Shown one piece after another: positions 48,064 through 57,653 of a DNA stretch of 64,000 nucleotides. The stretch covers positions 1,612,001 to 1,676,000 of the forward strand of contig NZ_LGIT01000009.1 in assembly GCF_001187865.1 (NCBI RefSeq). Direction: 5' to 3'. Each line of letters begins with the position of its first letter. Position 1 is the first letter of the stretch. This stretch comes from Klebsiella sp. RIT-PI-d. GTDB taxonomy: Bacteria; Pseudomonadota; Gammaproteobacteria; Enterobacterales; Enterobacteriaceae. Made by a program: the position numbers and the translations under genes. Under the pieces are notes generated by a model. It was not told where the DNA came from, made no database searches, and saw only the letters and a list, made by a program, of their open reading frames with translations.

Positions 48064-48157
48064 CTGTTGTTCGTCCCGTTGATCCGCTGGCTTTTGTTTC
48101 ACATTCCTGTGACCTATTATCGGGTATATGCAGTTTATCTGACACAAGGAGCGAATG

Positions 48158-49612
48158 ATGAACAACAAGGTTACCGGACTCAATCCGGAACAAGCGCTGG
48201 ATCAGCTGGAGGCATTTTATGAGCAGTCGGTGAATGCTCTGCGGGACGCTATTGCCTGTTATGTCGCCGATGCCACCGTACCTGATAGCGAAGCGCGGGC
48301 GGGAGGGCTGTTTGTTTATCCGCAAATCTCTGTCACGTGGGATGGTCATGCGCATAAAGCGCAGAAAACCCGCGCCTATGGCCGGTTTACGCATGCAGGG
48401 TGTTACACCACCACGGTGACGCGCCCGGCGCTGTTTCGCAACTATCTCGCGGAACAACTCAGGCTGCTTTATGAAGATTATGGTGCGGAGATTACCGTCA
48501 GCCTTTCACAGCATGAAATTCCGTTTCCTTATGTCATTGATGGTTCCGAAATCATCCTTGATCGCTCCATGAGTGCCGGGTTAACACGCCATTTTCCAAC
48601 CACCGAACTGGCTCAGATTGGCGATGAGACGGCTGACGGGCTATTTCACCCTACCGAATTTTATCCGCTGTCGCATTTTGATGCCCGTCGCGTTGATTTC
48701 TCCCTTGCACGCCTGCGTCACTATACCGGCACGCAGGTCGAACATTTTCAACCGTTCGTCCTGTTTACCAATTACACCCGTTACGTGGATGAGTTTGTTC
48801 GCTGGGGATGCAGCCAGATCCTTGATCCCGACAGTCCTTATATTGCCCTTTCCTGCGCAGGTGGGATTTGGATCACCGCTGAAACTGAAGCGCCGGAAGC
48901 GGCTATTTCCGATCTGGCCTGGAAAAAGCACCAGATGCCCGCCTGGCATCTGATTACCGCCGACGGTCAGGGTATTACCCTGGTTAACATCGGCGTGGGC
49001 CCGTCGAATGCGAAAACGATTTGCGATCATCTCGCGGTACTGCGTCCGGATGTCTGGCTGATGATTGGCCACTGCGGCGGGCTGCGCGAAAGTCAGTCTA
49101 TTGGCGACTACGTCCTCGCCCACGCTTACCTGCGAGACGATCATGTGCTGGATGCCGTATTGCCCCCGGATATCCCTATCCCCAGCATTGCGGAAGTGCA
49201 GCGTGCGCTTTACGACGCCACTAAGCAGGTCAGCGGAATGCCGGGGGAGGAAGTTAAACAGCGTCTGCGTACCGGCACCGTCGTTACTACCAACGACCGC
49301 AACTGGGAATTACGCTACTCCGCATCGGCGCTGCGTTTTAACCTGAGCCGCGCGGTGGCGATTGATATGGAAAGCGCAACCATCGCCGCACAGGGTTATC
49401 GCTTCCGAGTGCCTTATGGCACTCTGCTGTGCGTCTCGGACAAACCTTTGCACGGTGAAATCAAACTGCCGGGTCAGGCCAACCGTTTTTATGAGGGTGC
49501 AATTTCGGAGCATTTGCAGATTGGTATCCGTGCTATTGATCAACTTCGTGCCGAAGGCGAGCGTCTACATTCGCGTAAGTTGCGCACCTTTAACGAACCA
49601 CCATTCCGTTAA
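48158..49612 (+). CDS. amn: AMP nucleosidase
   Basis: A 484-residue cytoplasmic enzyme that hydrolyses AMP to adenine and ribose 5-phosphate to adjust purine pools. It is nearly colinear with E. coli Amn: FVLFTNYTRYVDEFVRWG and ISDLAWKKHQMPAWHLITAD in the middle, GHCGGLRESQSIGDYVLAHA and VAIDMESATIAAQGY in the phosphorylase-like catalytic domain. Start at MNNK with AAGGAGCG upstream. The backbone gene shows that the region right of 47.3 kb is ancestral chromosome. Confidence 0.97.
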   Translation: MNNKVTGLNPEQALDQLEAFYEQSVNALRDAIACYVADATVPDSEARAGGLFVYPQISVTWDGHAHKAQKTRAYGRFTHAGCYTTTVTRPALFRNYLAEQLRLLYEDYGAEITVSLSQHEIPFPYVIDGSEIILDRSMSAGLTRHFPTTELAQIGDETADGLFHPTEFYPLSHFDARRVDFSLARLRHYTGTQVEHFQPFVLFTNYTRYVDEFVRWGCSQILDPDSPYIALSCAGGIWITAETEAPEAAISDLAWKKHQMPAWHLITADGQGITLVNIGVGPSNAKTICDHLAVLRPDVWLMIGHCGGLRESQSIGDYVLAHAYLRDDHVLDAVLPPDIPIPSIAEVQRALYDATKQVSGMPGEEVKQRLRTGTVVTTNDRNWELRYSASALRFNLSRAVAIDMESATIAAQGYRFRVPYGTLLCVSDKPLHGEIKLPGQANRFYEGAISEHLQIGIRAIDQLRAEGERLHSRKLRTFNEPPFR

Positions 49613-49629
49613 TGACGATAAGGATTTTT

Positions 49630-51420
49630 ATGAGCAGCTCTCTTTCCGATTTGCGTCGCATACTTACGATGCAGGCGCTTGATGGCATGATCATTCCGCG
49701 TGCGGACGCGCATCAGAGTGAAGATTGCGCGCCGCATGATGACAAACTTGCCTGGCTAACGGGCTTTACTGGTTCTGCCGGGCTGGCGCTGGTTCTGCAC
49801 AATCGTGCGCTCCTGTTCGTGGACGGACGTTATCAGGTTCAGGCGCGCAATGAAGTAGATCTTAGTCTCTGGGAAATACACCACCTGCACGATGAGCCGC
49901 TTGCCGAATGGCTCAGCAGCGAACTTAGCCCGGCAAGCCGGATCGCGTTTGAACCCTTGCTGATGGTCAACAGCCAGTATGAAGCACTGAAAAAAACACA
50001 CTGTGAACTGATGCCACTCGCAGAGGATCCTTTTGACGCCATCTGGACCACCCGCCCCGCGGCCCCTAATGCTGCGATTCGGCAGATGCCCGATGATATT
50101 GCAGGGGTAAGCAGCGAAGAAAAACGCCAGCGTATCGCAGCGCTGCTGCGTGAAAATCAGGTGGATTATCTTGTTATTACACAGCCGGACAATATTGCCT
50201 GGTTGCTCAACGTGCGCGGTGCAGACATTGCAATGAGTCCAGTACCGCTCTCATTTGCGCTGCTGAGTCAAAATGGTGAGATAGAATGGTTCGTGGCAGA
50301 AAATAAAACCGCCTATTTGCCTGCGGCGCTCTTAAACTCGCTTAAGATATTGCCGCCAGAAAAGCTTATTCCGCATCTTGAGCAAATTGCGGCAGGCAAG
50401 TGTATTCAACTGGATGCCGATAATGCCCCTGTCGCACTGCGCTTTGCGGTGGAACAATCAGGCGGTACTGTTGCCTGGCAGGCCGACCCGGTCACTTTAA
50501 TCAAAGCGAATAAAAATCCGACTGAGCTGGCGGGCTATCGTCGCTGCCATTGCTATGACGGCGCAGCCTGGGTCAATTTTTTAGCCTGGCTGGCGCAGGA
50601 AGTATCCTTGCGTGAAGCTGCACATAACCCGCTTACCGAGCTTGAAGCCCAGGCAAAGCAACTGACTTTTCGGCAGCAACAGCCTGGTTTTATTGAGCAG
50701 AGTTTCAGCACGATTTCTGCTGCAGGCAGCAATGCGGCGATGTGCCATTACCATTCTACAGAGAAGACTAACGCGGCAATCACCGGTGCCAACTTCTATC
50801 TTAACGATTCGGGCGGCCAGTACTCCGACGGTACGACAGACGCCACCCGAACAATGGCCTTCGGTACGCTAGAGCCACAGCATCGCCTGCATTACACCGC
50901 GGTCTTAAAGGGTTTTCTGGCCTTGATCACGCTGCAATTCCCTTCGGGTACACAAGGTCATCAGCTTGATGCTTTCGCGCGCCGTCCACTGTGGGAGCTG
51001 GGGCTGGATTACGATCATGGCACCGGTCACGGCGTGGGGCATCAGTTGTTGATCCATGAGCAGCCGCACCGGATGGCGAAAAAAGTGAATCCATGGCCGC
51101 TTACCGCTGGCAATATTATTACCATCGAGCCAGGTCTGTACCTGGAAGATCGCTACGGTATTCGGATTGAGAATCAGGTAGAAATTGTCGAAAGTAGTCC
51201 GGGATTTTGCCGCTTCTCTTCCCTGACGCTTATCCCCATCGATCTTAGTCAGGTTGAGCTGGCTTTACTAAGCGAACAGGAAAAGCAGTGGCTGGATGAT
51301 TATCACCAGCAGGTGCGCGAAGCGCTTTTGCCTCTGGTGGAAAAGGATGCCCATCCGTGGCTGCTGGCGGCAACCGCGCCACTCACCGTGTCAGAGAATG
51401 ACGTGCCGATGACTAACTAG
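49630..51420 (+). CDS. M24-family aminopeptidase P (Xaa-Pro aminopeptidase)
   Basis: A 596-residue two-domain creatinase-like domain protein plus a C-terminal M24 pita-bread peptidase. Metal ligands are visible: LNDSGGQYSDGTTDATRTM (two Asp), GTGHGVGH (His), ITIEPGLYLE and IRIENQVEI (two Glu). Such enzymes release N-terminal residues before proline. The ATG with AAGGA upstream lies 17 bases after amn, so co-transcription is likely. E. coli K-12 lacks a gene here; other enterobacteria are expected to have it. Confidence 0.92.
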   Translation: MSSSLSDLRRILTMQALDGMIIPRADAHQSEDCAPHDDKLAWLTGFTGSAGLALVLHNRALLFVDGRYQVQARNEVDLSLWEIHHLHDEPLAEWLSSELSPASRIAFEPLLMVNSQYEALKKTHCELMPLAEDPFDAIWTTRPAAPNAAIRQMPDDIAGVSSEEKRQRIAALLRENQVDYLVITQPDNIAWLLNVRGADIAMSPVPLSFALLSQNGEIEWFVAENKTAYLPAALLNSLKILPPEKLIPHLEQIAAGKCIQLDADNAPVALRFAVEQSGGTVAWQADPVTLIKANKNPTELAGYRRCHCYDGAAWVNFLAWLAQEVSLREAAHNPLTELEAQAKQLTFRQQQPGFIEQSFSTISAAGSNAAMCHYHSTEKTNAAITGANFYLNDSGGQYSDGTTDATRTMAFGTLEPQHRLHYTAVLKGFLALITLQFPSGTQGHQLDAFARRPLWELGLDYDHGTGHGVGHQLLIHEQPHRMAKKVNPWPLTAGNIITIEPGLYLEDRYGIRIENQVEIVESSPGFCRFSSLTLIPIDLSQVELALLSEQEKQWLDDYHQQVREALLPLVEKDAHPWLLAATAPLTVSENDVPMTN

Positions 51421-51544
51421 TCGATCGGTAATATGACGCATATCTGGCGGCTGGGGAGTAAAGGAACGCTAAGTATGTTCATGCTGAAAAGATTAAAACT
51501 CTGATCTTCTGCCCGGTAAACAAATAATCTGAATTCAGAAAAGC

Positions 51545-51570
51545 AAAAAGCCCGCAAAAGCGGGCTTTTT
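51545..51570. terminator. Terminator between the peptidase gene and asnW
   Basis: Hairpin AAAAAGCCCGC / GCGGGCTTTTT with an AAAA loop and A/T tracts on both sides. It can act for the peptidase operon on the plus strand and for asnW on the minus strand. Confidence 0.85.
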
Positions 51571-51575
51571 AAATT

Positions 51576-51651
51576 TGGCTCCTCTGACTGGACTCGAACC
51601 AGTGACATACGGATTAACAGTCCGCCGTTCTACCGACTGAACTACAGAGGA
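51576..51651 (-). tRNA. asnW: tRNA-Asn (GTT), copy 3
   Basis: Identical tRNA on the opposite strand, next to yeeO as asnW is in E. coli. No integrase relic adjoins it. Confidence 0.97.
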
Positions 51652-51669
51652 ATCGTGTGAACGGGGCGA

Positions 51670-51698
51670 ATATTAGCGACCCGCCTCCCCCTTGTCAA
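51670..51698 (-). promoter_or_regulatory. asnW promoter
   Basis: On the minus strand TTGACA and TAATAT are separated by 17 bases, the same promoter form as the other asn tRNA genes. Confidence 0.85.
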
Positions 51699-51772
51699 AG
51701 CCTGTTTGTACAAATCCAACTGTTTGCCGATTTATTCTCCGAAATGCGCAGAAAGAACGCATTTATGTTCAG

Positions 51773-53236
51773 TTAATCGACGTTTTTCTTCAACCGTGGA
51801 TATTTCCAGAGCCAGCGCCCGGAGATCATTCGCCAGTAGAAGCAGATGCCGCGCACCGTCCAGTCAAAGAACATCCCCAGCCAGACGCCAACAACGCCCA
51901 TTCCCAACATAATCCCAAGTACATATCCGGCGACAACGCGACACCCCCACATACTTAGCATTGAAACCCACATAGAAAAACGAGCGTCACGAGCGCCCTT
52001 CTGCCCAGCCGGTAGCACCCATGAGGCTGCCCAGATAGGCATAAAAAGAGCATTCAGCCAGATGAGAATTTTAACCACCTCTTTTACATCGTCTTCATGG
52101 GTATAAAAAGATGCCATCAATCCGGCAAAAGGCGCACTGAGCCATGCAATGATCGTCAGGCCGATCGTTGATAGCCAAAACACGTGGCGCAACTGCCGCT
52201 CAGCCTGCGCAATTTGGCCTTTACCCAACCGTTTACCGGTAATAATAGTCGACGCTGAACCCAGTGCATTGCCAGGCAGGTTAATAAGCGAGGCAATGGA
52301 GAACGCAATAAAGTTCCCCGCGATCACATCGGTCCCCATCCCGGCGACAAACATTTGGGTCAGCAGTTTCCCGCCGTTAAACAGCACCGACTCAATGCTC
52401 GCCGGAATTCCGATTGCCAGCACTTCCCAGAGAATACTGAAATTCAGCGGCGCAAAGTAACTCTTAAGGGAGATACGAAGCGCCGGGTTAAAACCGATCA
52501 TCAGCACGATAATAATCGCAACTGCGCCAATATAACGCGCTATCGTCAGCCCGAGACCTGCCCCCATAAAACCAAGACCGTCCCAGGAAAACACGCCATA
52601 AATAAGTGCGCTACTGATCAGGATATTAAGGATGTTCATCCCGCCATTAATCAGCAGCGGAATCTTAGTGTTTCCTGCCCCGCGCAGCGCCCCGCTACCA
52701 ATCAGAGTAATCGCCGCGGCCGGATAGCTTAGAGCTGTCAATTCCAGATAAGTTAATGCCAGATCCTTAACCTCTCGCGTCGCTTCTCCAGCCACGAAAT
52801 CGATGATCTGACTGCCAAAAGCGTGGATAAGGAGCGTCAATCCAATGGCAAACAGGGTCATGATGACCAGCGACTGCCGGGCCGCCGCTCGCGCCCGGCT
52901 GGGATCAAGCTTGCCGAAGCTAAAAGCCACCACCACTGTGGTACCAAGATCGACTGCGGTAAAAAAGGCCATGATAACCATATTGAAGCTGTCAGCCAGC
53001 CCCACTCCTGCCATAGCCTCTTTACCCAGCCAGCTGACGAGAAACGTGCTAAGAACGCCCATGAGCAGAACACAGGTATTTTCGAGGAAAATAGGAATGG
53101 CCAGTGGCGTAACTTCACGCCAGAAAAGAACCCGATAACTCTTTCGTTTCGCGTACCAGGGGGTTCGAGTAACGACCCTGCGCAGAGAAGCAGTAACGTC
53201 CAAAATTGCCCTTAAAAAAGAATGTTGAAACAACAT
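51773..53236 (-). CDS. yeeO: MATE-family efflux transporter YeeO
   Basis: A 12-helix inner-membrane multidrug/flavin exporter of the MATE family. FWREVTPLAIPIFLENTCVLLMG starts helix 1; GSGALRGAGNTKIPLLINGG and TIITGKRLGKGQIAQAERQ are the signature loops of the two halves. In E. coli YeeO exports FMN and FAD. The start is uncertain: the frame stays open to a TTG at 53380, and E. coli is annotated with a similar long N terminus. I give the ATG at MLFQHSF (487 residues). Order asnW-yeeO-asnU is as in E. coli. Confidence 0.88.
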   Translation of the reverse strand: MLFQHSFLRAILDVTASLRRVVTRTPWYAKRKSYRVLFWREVTPLAIPIFLENTCVLLMGVLSTFLVSWLGKEAMAGVGLADSFNMVIMAFFTAVDLGTTVVVAFSFGKLDPSRARAAARQSLVIMTLFAIGLTLLIHAFGSQIIDFVAGEATREVKDLALTYLELTALSYPAAAITLIGSGALRGAGNTKIPLLINGGMNILNILISSALIYGVFSWDGLGFMGAGLGLTIARYIGAVAIIIVLMIGFNPALRISLKSYFAPLNFSILWEVLAIGIPASIESVLFNGGKLLTQMFVAGMGTDVIAGNFIAFSIASLINLPGNALGSASTIITGKRLGKGQIAQAERQLRHVFWLSTIGLTIIAWLSAPFAGLMASFYTHEDDVKEVVKILIWLNALFMPIWAASWVLPAGQKGARDARFSMWVSMLSMWGCRVVAGYVLGIMLGMGVVGVWLGMFFDWTVRGICFYWRMISGRWLWKYPRLKKNVD

Positions 53237-53343
53237 TTCAAATAATGGGAGAGAAAGAGTAAACCTGCAAAGTATTTTCCTGCAAAATTCGTTGGCAAAT
53301 ACAACAGATTGTTGCAAAAAGAGCCACTCAAACAGTATAGGGT

Positions 53344-53371
53344 TTGACAAAAATTTTTGCGCCGCTAAGAT
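53344..53371 (+). promoter_or_regulatory. asnU promoter
   Basis: TTGACA (53344-53349) and TAAGAT (53366-53371), 16-base spacer, upstream of the fourth asn tRNA. The -10 differs from the TAATAT of the other copies. Confidence 0.75.
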
Positions 53372-53385
53372 ACGTTCCAACCGAT

Positions 53386-53461
53386 TCCTCTGTAGTTCAG
53401 TCGGTAGAACGGCGGACTGTTAATCCGTATGTCACTGGTTCGAGTCCAGTCAGAGGAGCCA
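53386..53461 (+). tRNA. asnU: tRNA-Asn (GTT), copy 4
   Basis: Identical to the other three copies and placed after yeeO, as asnU is in E. coli. The type III translocon block begins about 350 bases downstream, so this tRNA probably marks that island's left edge, though no integrase is seen. Confidence 0.97.
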
Positions 53462-53669
53462 ATTTTTATTTCCACGCTTCACACTGCCTTGTTTTTACAA
53501 ATCGTGTTTCTTCTGTACCTCCCTTTTGTATATATTTTTATTTCATAAACATAGCCAGTTAGACCCACAAGGTTCTGTCTTGATCTTAACATTAGTATGT
53601 CCTGTGCCTACCCGTATTGCGATAGGCTGGTGACGGAAGAGAAAAGAAGTAGAATACCAGGGCGAAGGA

Positions 53670-53703
53670 AACGACTGACTATCTGAAGGAGTCAGCCGTT
53701 TTT
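53670..53703 (+). terminator. Intrinsic terminator in the asnU-iacP gap
   Basis: Stem AACGACTGACT / AGTCAGCCGTT (one mismatch) followed by TTTT. The rest of the 350-base gap (53462-53811) holds no gene I can support. Confidence 0.65.
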
Positions 53704-53811
53704 ACATAGATGAAGCATCCATATGCATCATCTCAAAGCAGTATGCTACTACACCCGATAAGTCTACAATATCGTTACGGATGGTACTGCCGACTACAAC
53801 ACTACACCAGA

Positions 53812-54057
53812 CTATTTGCTAAACCGCAAAATTGTCTGGCTTACAGATGCAAGCGTCGTAAACTTATCAAGTTCATCATCGTCAATAACAACATGGAGAT
53901 CATATTCAATCGATGTAAGGAGATCAATAAGATCAACTGAATCGAAATAAAGATCGTAGAGAATATGACTCTCTAAAGTTACAGATTCGACAGGTAATGA
54001 CTTTATTTTTGCGACTTCCGCCAGCAAGTATGTATTTACTTCATCGATACTTTTCAT
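53812..54057 (-). CDS. iacP: IacP-like acyl carrier protein of the SPI-1-type locus
   Basis: An 81-residue acidic carrier protein. LYFDSVDLIDLLTSIEY contains the DS-x-D serine that takes the phosphopantetheine arm; the helix arrangement is that of ACP. Start at MKSIDEVNTYLL (54057), 16 bases after sipA. In Salmonella iacP lies at the same place after sipA and is needed for full translocator function and invasion. Last gene of the translocon operon here. Confidence 0.85.
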   Translation of the reverse strand: MKSIDEVNTYLLAEVAKIKSLPVESVTLESHILYDLYFDSVDLIDLLTSIEYDLHVVIDDDELDKFTTLASVSQTILRFSK

Positions 54058-54073
54058 AAATATGTTGTCCGAT

Positions 54074-56338
54074 TTAATATTTCGAAGGATGTAAACCATC
54101 TACAGTTGTAACAATGCGTGGCCGCGGTTTGCCACTTTCATCCAGATAGGGACTATAGGGCCTGGTTTTGGGCGCGCCAAAGGTCTCACGCTGACTAGTC
54201 ATATCAGTAGCGAATACTTGTGACGTAGTGTTGCTTACGCCGGGGTCAGAAAAATTAATCGCATTATTAAACTGAACGGTTTTTATATTCTCGTCTGAAA
54301 TATCATTTATGTCAGAGGCAACAGTTTGGACGTGAGACACGCTTTTGGGCAGGGTAGCATCCTGTAAAGATGATGCAGTGCGGTTCAACTGTTGCGGCCG
54401 TGATAGGTTATTAAATTCAATTCCTCGTTTAGGCTGCTGAAGCATTATTGATGCGGTGGAAACGAAAGATTTCAATTTTTCTGTATCATTAACAGTATCC
54501 GTCAGATCAATATCCTCAGACGTACTAAATGACGACTTATTTTTTGATGTCTCATTTAGAGAATTTTCGGTTCGACCCAACTCGGCTTGTCTGGCAGATA
54601 AAGTGATTGAATCAGCGCCTGGAATATTGGGTCTTAATAAGCCTGTTTGACTCAATGTCACACCGCGACCTGCACGCTCCTCTTTTGCAATGAAGGAATC
54701 AATATGTGGCAACGGCCGTCTGGAGGCGGTTACAGGCTGCCCCTGCGGTTGTAAAGATTTTGTCGAATCGGGAATATTATTAAACATCTTCTCGAATATT
54801 GCTGTGCGATTTCTGACAGATAACGTAGCATCTGCTATGGATTTAGTATCGATATCATTAGTTGCTTCTTGACTATGAATTTCCGAGGATACCGGGATAT
54901 CCGTATCAGATACCGCTCTATCACTGTCAACCCCGGTAGAGTCATTAATTATACCGGAACTATTGGCGCTCTCACTCAATGTAGACTGCAGGAAATTTTG
55001 CGCATTATTTTCTACATTAATATCTTCAGAATGAAGATTCTCAACTACATCTAAAGAGGCGGCTCCATCGATTTGATCGATTGAAACCGACTGACTTGTA
55101 GATGATCCAGTGAGAGCCGTATTATTATTCATCCTCTGAGCATCAGGATGCACGGATGATATTAATTCAACATTAGAGGCAATAAATTCTGAAGAACGAT
55201 CGAGTGCAGGATAGGCATTCTCATTAGCGGTGAAATGCATTAGGCCAGGTAAATTATGAGGTTCTGCTGAACTACCAAGTGCATGCTGACACCTACAAAT
55301 ATTATAATTGTGGATGTGATAAACATTGGTTCCTTTTTCAAGCAATTTCTCAAGCCGCTCGAATTTATCAGCTAAATCAATATTAATTACAGGGTTACCA
55401 ATATTGCTCAGATTAACAACCGGTGCCGCAGGAGGATAATATCCATTTGATGCCGGCGGAACTTGATCCTGACGACCTAATGGCACACTATTTTCATTTG
55501 AAGCAGGTGTGGCATCATTTTTTTGCTGGGGAGGAGGTGTTTGTTCAGCTGGTTTTTCCGCTTTAGCGATTACCTCACGTAAGTAGTTTGGATAATTAAG
55601 CATCGAATTGACATGGAAAATTGATTGCTGCAAAAAAGCAGTGCCCTCTTTTCCCGGCATCGACAAATTTTCAAGCGCATCACACATATTTTTTTCTGCA
55701 TTAAATGCCGCTTGCTGCAGAAAGTCCTGAACTTGTGTGATATCAATACCATGATGCTCTAAAACATCACTACATCTTTGCCTAATATCACACATTGCAG
55801 CTTTAGCAAGCTGTTTAGGATTTAAAAAGGCTTCCTTAAGAACATTGCCTAACTTGTTAACAGCTTTCAGATAATTCTCACGAGCTTTATTCTTATGATG
55901 AACATTAAAATTTGCTTCATTAGTGAAGTTGCTATTTGGATCTTTATGTCCTTCTTTTATAGCAGTAAGCCATCCAGATACTGCCTCTTTAAAAGCAGTA
56001 TCGTCTTTCTTGTCACGAATTATCTCAGCCTGAGCCAGATAAATGGCCACCGCAATGTTTTCGAGATTTCGCTTTTGGACTTTATCACCGGCCTCATAAG
56101 CTAGTTTGAAATCTTCACTAAAAGATGACATGAAATTTGTAGCAACACTTTCACGATATTGATTTCTAAACTTAAGTAATTCAAATTTCGATGTAGGATC
56201 GGTTGCCGCTGGTTTTGCTACAGGAACAGTATTTACACTTCGCAGATTTGAGGCAAGTTGAGATAGGTTTTTTTTGACCACGACGGGCCTTAGTAAGGCC
56301 GAATCAACAGATGTGCTGCGGGTTAATTTAGATGGCAT
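54074..56338 (-). CDS. sipA: SipA-related effector, divergent
   Basis: A 754-residue polar protein in the sipA position. The final segment RPRIVTTVDGLHPSKY matches the end of Salmonella SipA (VITTVDGLH). The first 280 residues are helical like the SipA N-terminal and chaperone-binding region. The middle is disordered, with a Pro/Asn-rich stretch (TPPPQQKN, NGYYPPAAP). I see no counterpart of the folded SipA actin-binding domain; only its last strand-like tail remains. So actin bundling should not be assumed. AAGGAGGG precedes the ATG, and the start overlaps the upstream gene by 11 bases. Confidence 0.65.
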   Translation of the reverse strand: MPSKLTRSTSVDSALLRPVVVKKNLSQLASNLRSVNTVPVAKPAATDPTSKFELLKFRNQYRESVATNFMSSFSEDFKLAYEAGDKVQKRNLENIAVAIYLAQAEIIRDKKDDTAFKEAVSGWLTAIKEGHKDPNSNFTNEANFNVHHKNKARENYLKAVNKLGNVLKEAFLNPKQLAKAAMCDIRQRCSDVLEHHGIDITQVQDFLQQAAFNAEKNMCDALENLSMPGKEGTAFLQQSIFHVNSMLNYPNYLREVIAKAEKPAEQTPPPQQKNDATPASNENSVPLGRQDQVPPASNGYYPPAAPVVNLSNIGNPVINIDLADKFERLEKLLEKGTNVYHIHNYNICRCQHALGSSAEPHNLPGLMHFTANENAYPALDRSSEFIASNVELISSVHPDAQRMNNNTALTGSSTSQSVSIDQIDGAASLDVVENLHSEDINVENNAQNFLQSTLSESANSSGIINDSTGVDSDRAVSDTDIPVSSEIHSQEATNDIDTKSIADATLSVRNRTAIFEKMFNNIPDSTKSLQPQGQPVTASRRPLPHIDSFIAKEERAGRGVTLSQTGLLRPNIPGADSITLSARQAELGRTENSLNETSKNKSSFSTSEDIDLTDTVNDTEKLKSFVSTASIMLQQPKRGIEFNNLSRPQQLNRTASSLQDATLPKSVSHVQTVASDINDISDENIKTVQFNNAINFSDPGVSNTTSQVFATDMTSQRETFGAPKTRPYSPYLDESGKPRPRIVTTVDGLHPSKY

Positions 56339-57470
56339 CGCTACCCTCCTTCAAAATATTTTCTCTAAAAGCATCAGGTATTGGGAAAGAATAAAGATTT
56401 ATAAGTAGTAATCCTGCTGCCCTTACAAAGTCAGGATGGAATTCACTATTATTTTGTTGGCTTTTATGAGTGTGTGAAAAATGAAATAAATGCTTTGCTT
56501 TTGATGAAGCTTTGGGTACGTTATAAGATAAATTATCGAAAAACAGTAAATTTTTCTTTAATTCTTTAGCTTGCTCATGAAATTGCTTAAAATGATAATC
56601 TTTGGAAATAATTTCTAAAATATTGTCATGACATAATGTAACGGAAAATTTTTCCTGCGCCGCAGCAATAACATGGGGACAAATCTCATTCATCAAACCA
56701 TCTACCACCGCATCGTGGTAAGCTAGCAGTTGATCAGTAAGTCCTTTATATCCCCTGGATTTATCCTGTTGCGTGAGGTATGCTTCACCGGCTTTCAACA
56801 TTAATTTACGCTGTGGCTTTATAGTGGTTTTTAAAACTCCATCATTATAAACCTTATCTCCGTGATAACGGTATTTTTTTTCAAATTTCTGAGAGTGATG
56901 ATTACCCTGAAGTTGATCGTGAATATCATTTGCACAATCAATGATGCACTGTTTATTCTCATGAAAAAAATGAACAGCCCAATCAGGAAAGATAATGCCT
57001 TGATGGTTATCTATCCAGTTTCTGGCATCAGATAAAAAAAAGGCCAGCGCGATAAAAGCTTCCTGAGCGGTAACATTAAGATATGTTCCCTGAATAAATT
57101 CTTTAAGCATTAACTCAACGAATTCTTGAGTTATTTGTGGATTAGATTGACTAAGGTGTGTCACTACCAAAGTTGCTAATTTTTTATTCATCTCATTTAA
57201 ATTGCACTGTCCTTTAATCGCACCTTCACCTATAATCTGTGATAAATCATAATAGCGATAATTCTGCCTTGTTCCTGAAGAAGCAGCCTGAGGCAAGGAC
57301 AATTGAGAATTATTGACCTGTCGAACATCAGTGATAGACAGGTCGGTTGTTCGCAAAGTGCGTTCCATTCCTGCAGGAGCACCTGCATAAGACATATAGT
57401 CCTGCGCACCAAAATAATCATTCCTGTAAACTGGACGGGCATAACTTGAAACATCTCTAATGTCAGACAT
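56328..57470 (-). CDS. Unrecognised protein in the sipD (tip) position
   Basis: A 380-residue protein encoded between the sipC and sipA relatives, exactly where Salmonella has the needle-tip gene sipD. I see none of the IpaD/SipD family features (the central coiled-coil pair, the YTDFYQ-like segment, the helical C-terminal end). It has instead an N-terminal disordered region rich in Tyr and Ser, then a compact helical domain (WAVHFFHENKQCIIDCANDIHD, QLLAYHDAVVDGLMNEICPHV). It could be a highly diverged or alternative tip protein, or an effector that replaced it. Start at the ATG (MSDIRDVSS), because the longer reading starts with TTG. Confidence 0.55.
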   Translation of the reverse strand: MSDIRDVSSYARPVYRNDYFGAQDYMSYAGAPAGMERTLRTTDLSITDVRQVNNSQLSLPQAASSGTRQNYRYYDLSQIIGEGAIKGQCNLNEMNKKLATLVVTHLSQSNPQITQEFVELMLKEFIQGTYLNVTAQEAFIALAFFLSDARNWIDNHQGIIFPDWAVHFFHENKQCIIDCANDIHDQLQGNHHSQKFEKKYRYHGDKVYNDGVLKTTIKPQRKLMLKAGEAYLTQQDKSRGYKGLTDQLLAYHDAVVDGLMNEICPHVIAAAQEKFSVTLCHDNILEIISKDYHFKQFHEQAKELKKNLLFFDNLSYNVPKASSKAKHLFHFSHTHKSQQNNSEFHPDFVRAAGLLLINLYSFPIPDAFRENILKEGSDAI

Positions 57471-57653
57471 AATAGTTTCCAATACAGAATTTTTGTGTCA
57501 TTTATTAATAAATACTTTAGCGCCAGAAAGTATTACCAAAGGTTTTGAACAATACGTATCTGGCATAATATTACATTTACTGCGAACCACATAAAATATA
57601 TTATTCAGCCAGATACATAATTACATTAATAAAAATTTAGAGTCTACCAATCA

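Noticed and set aside
56328..57470. Direct annotation as SipD
   Set aside because: Only the position supports it; no sequence feature of the IpaD/SipD family was seen.
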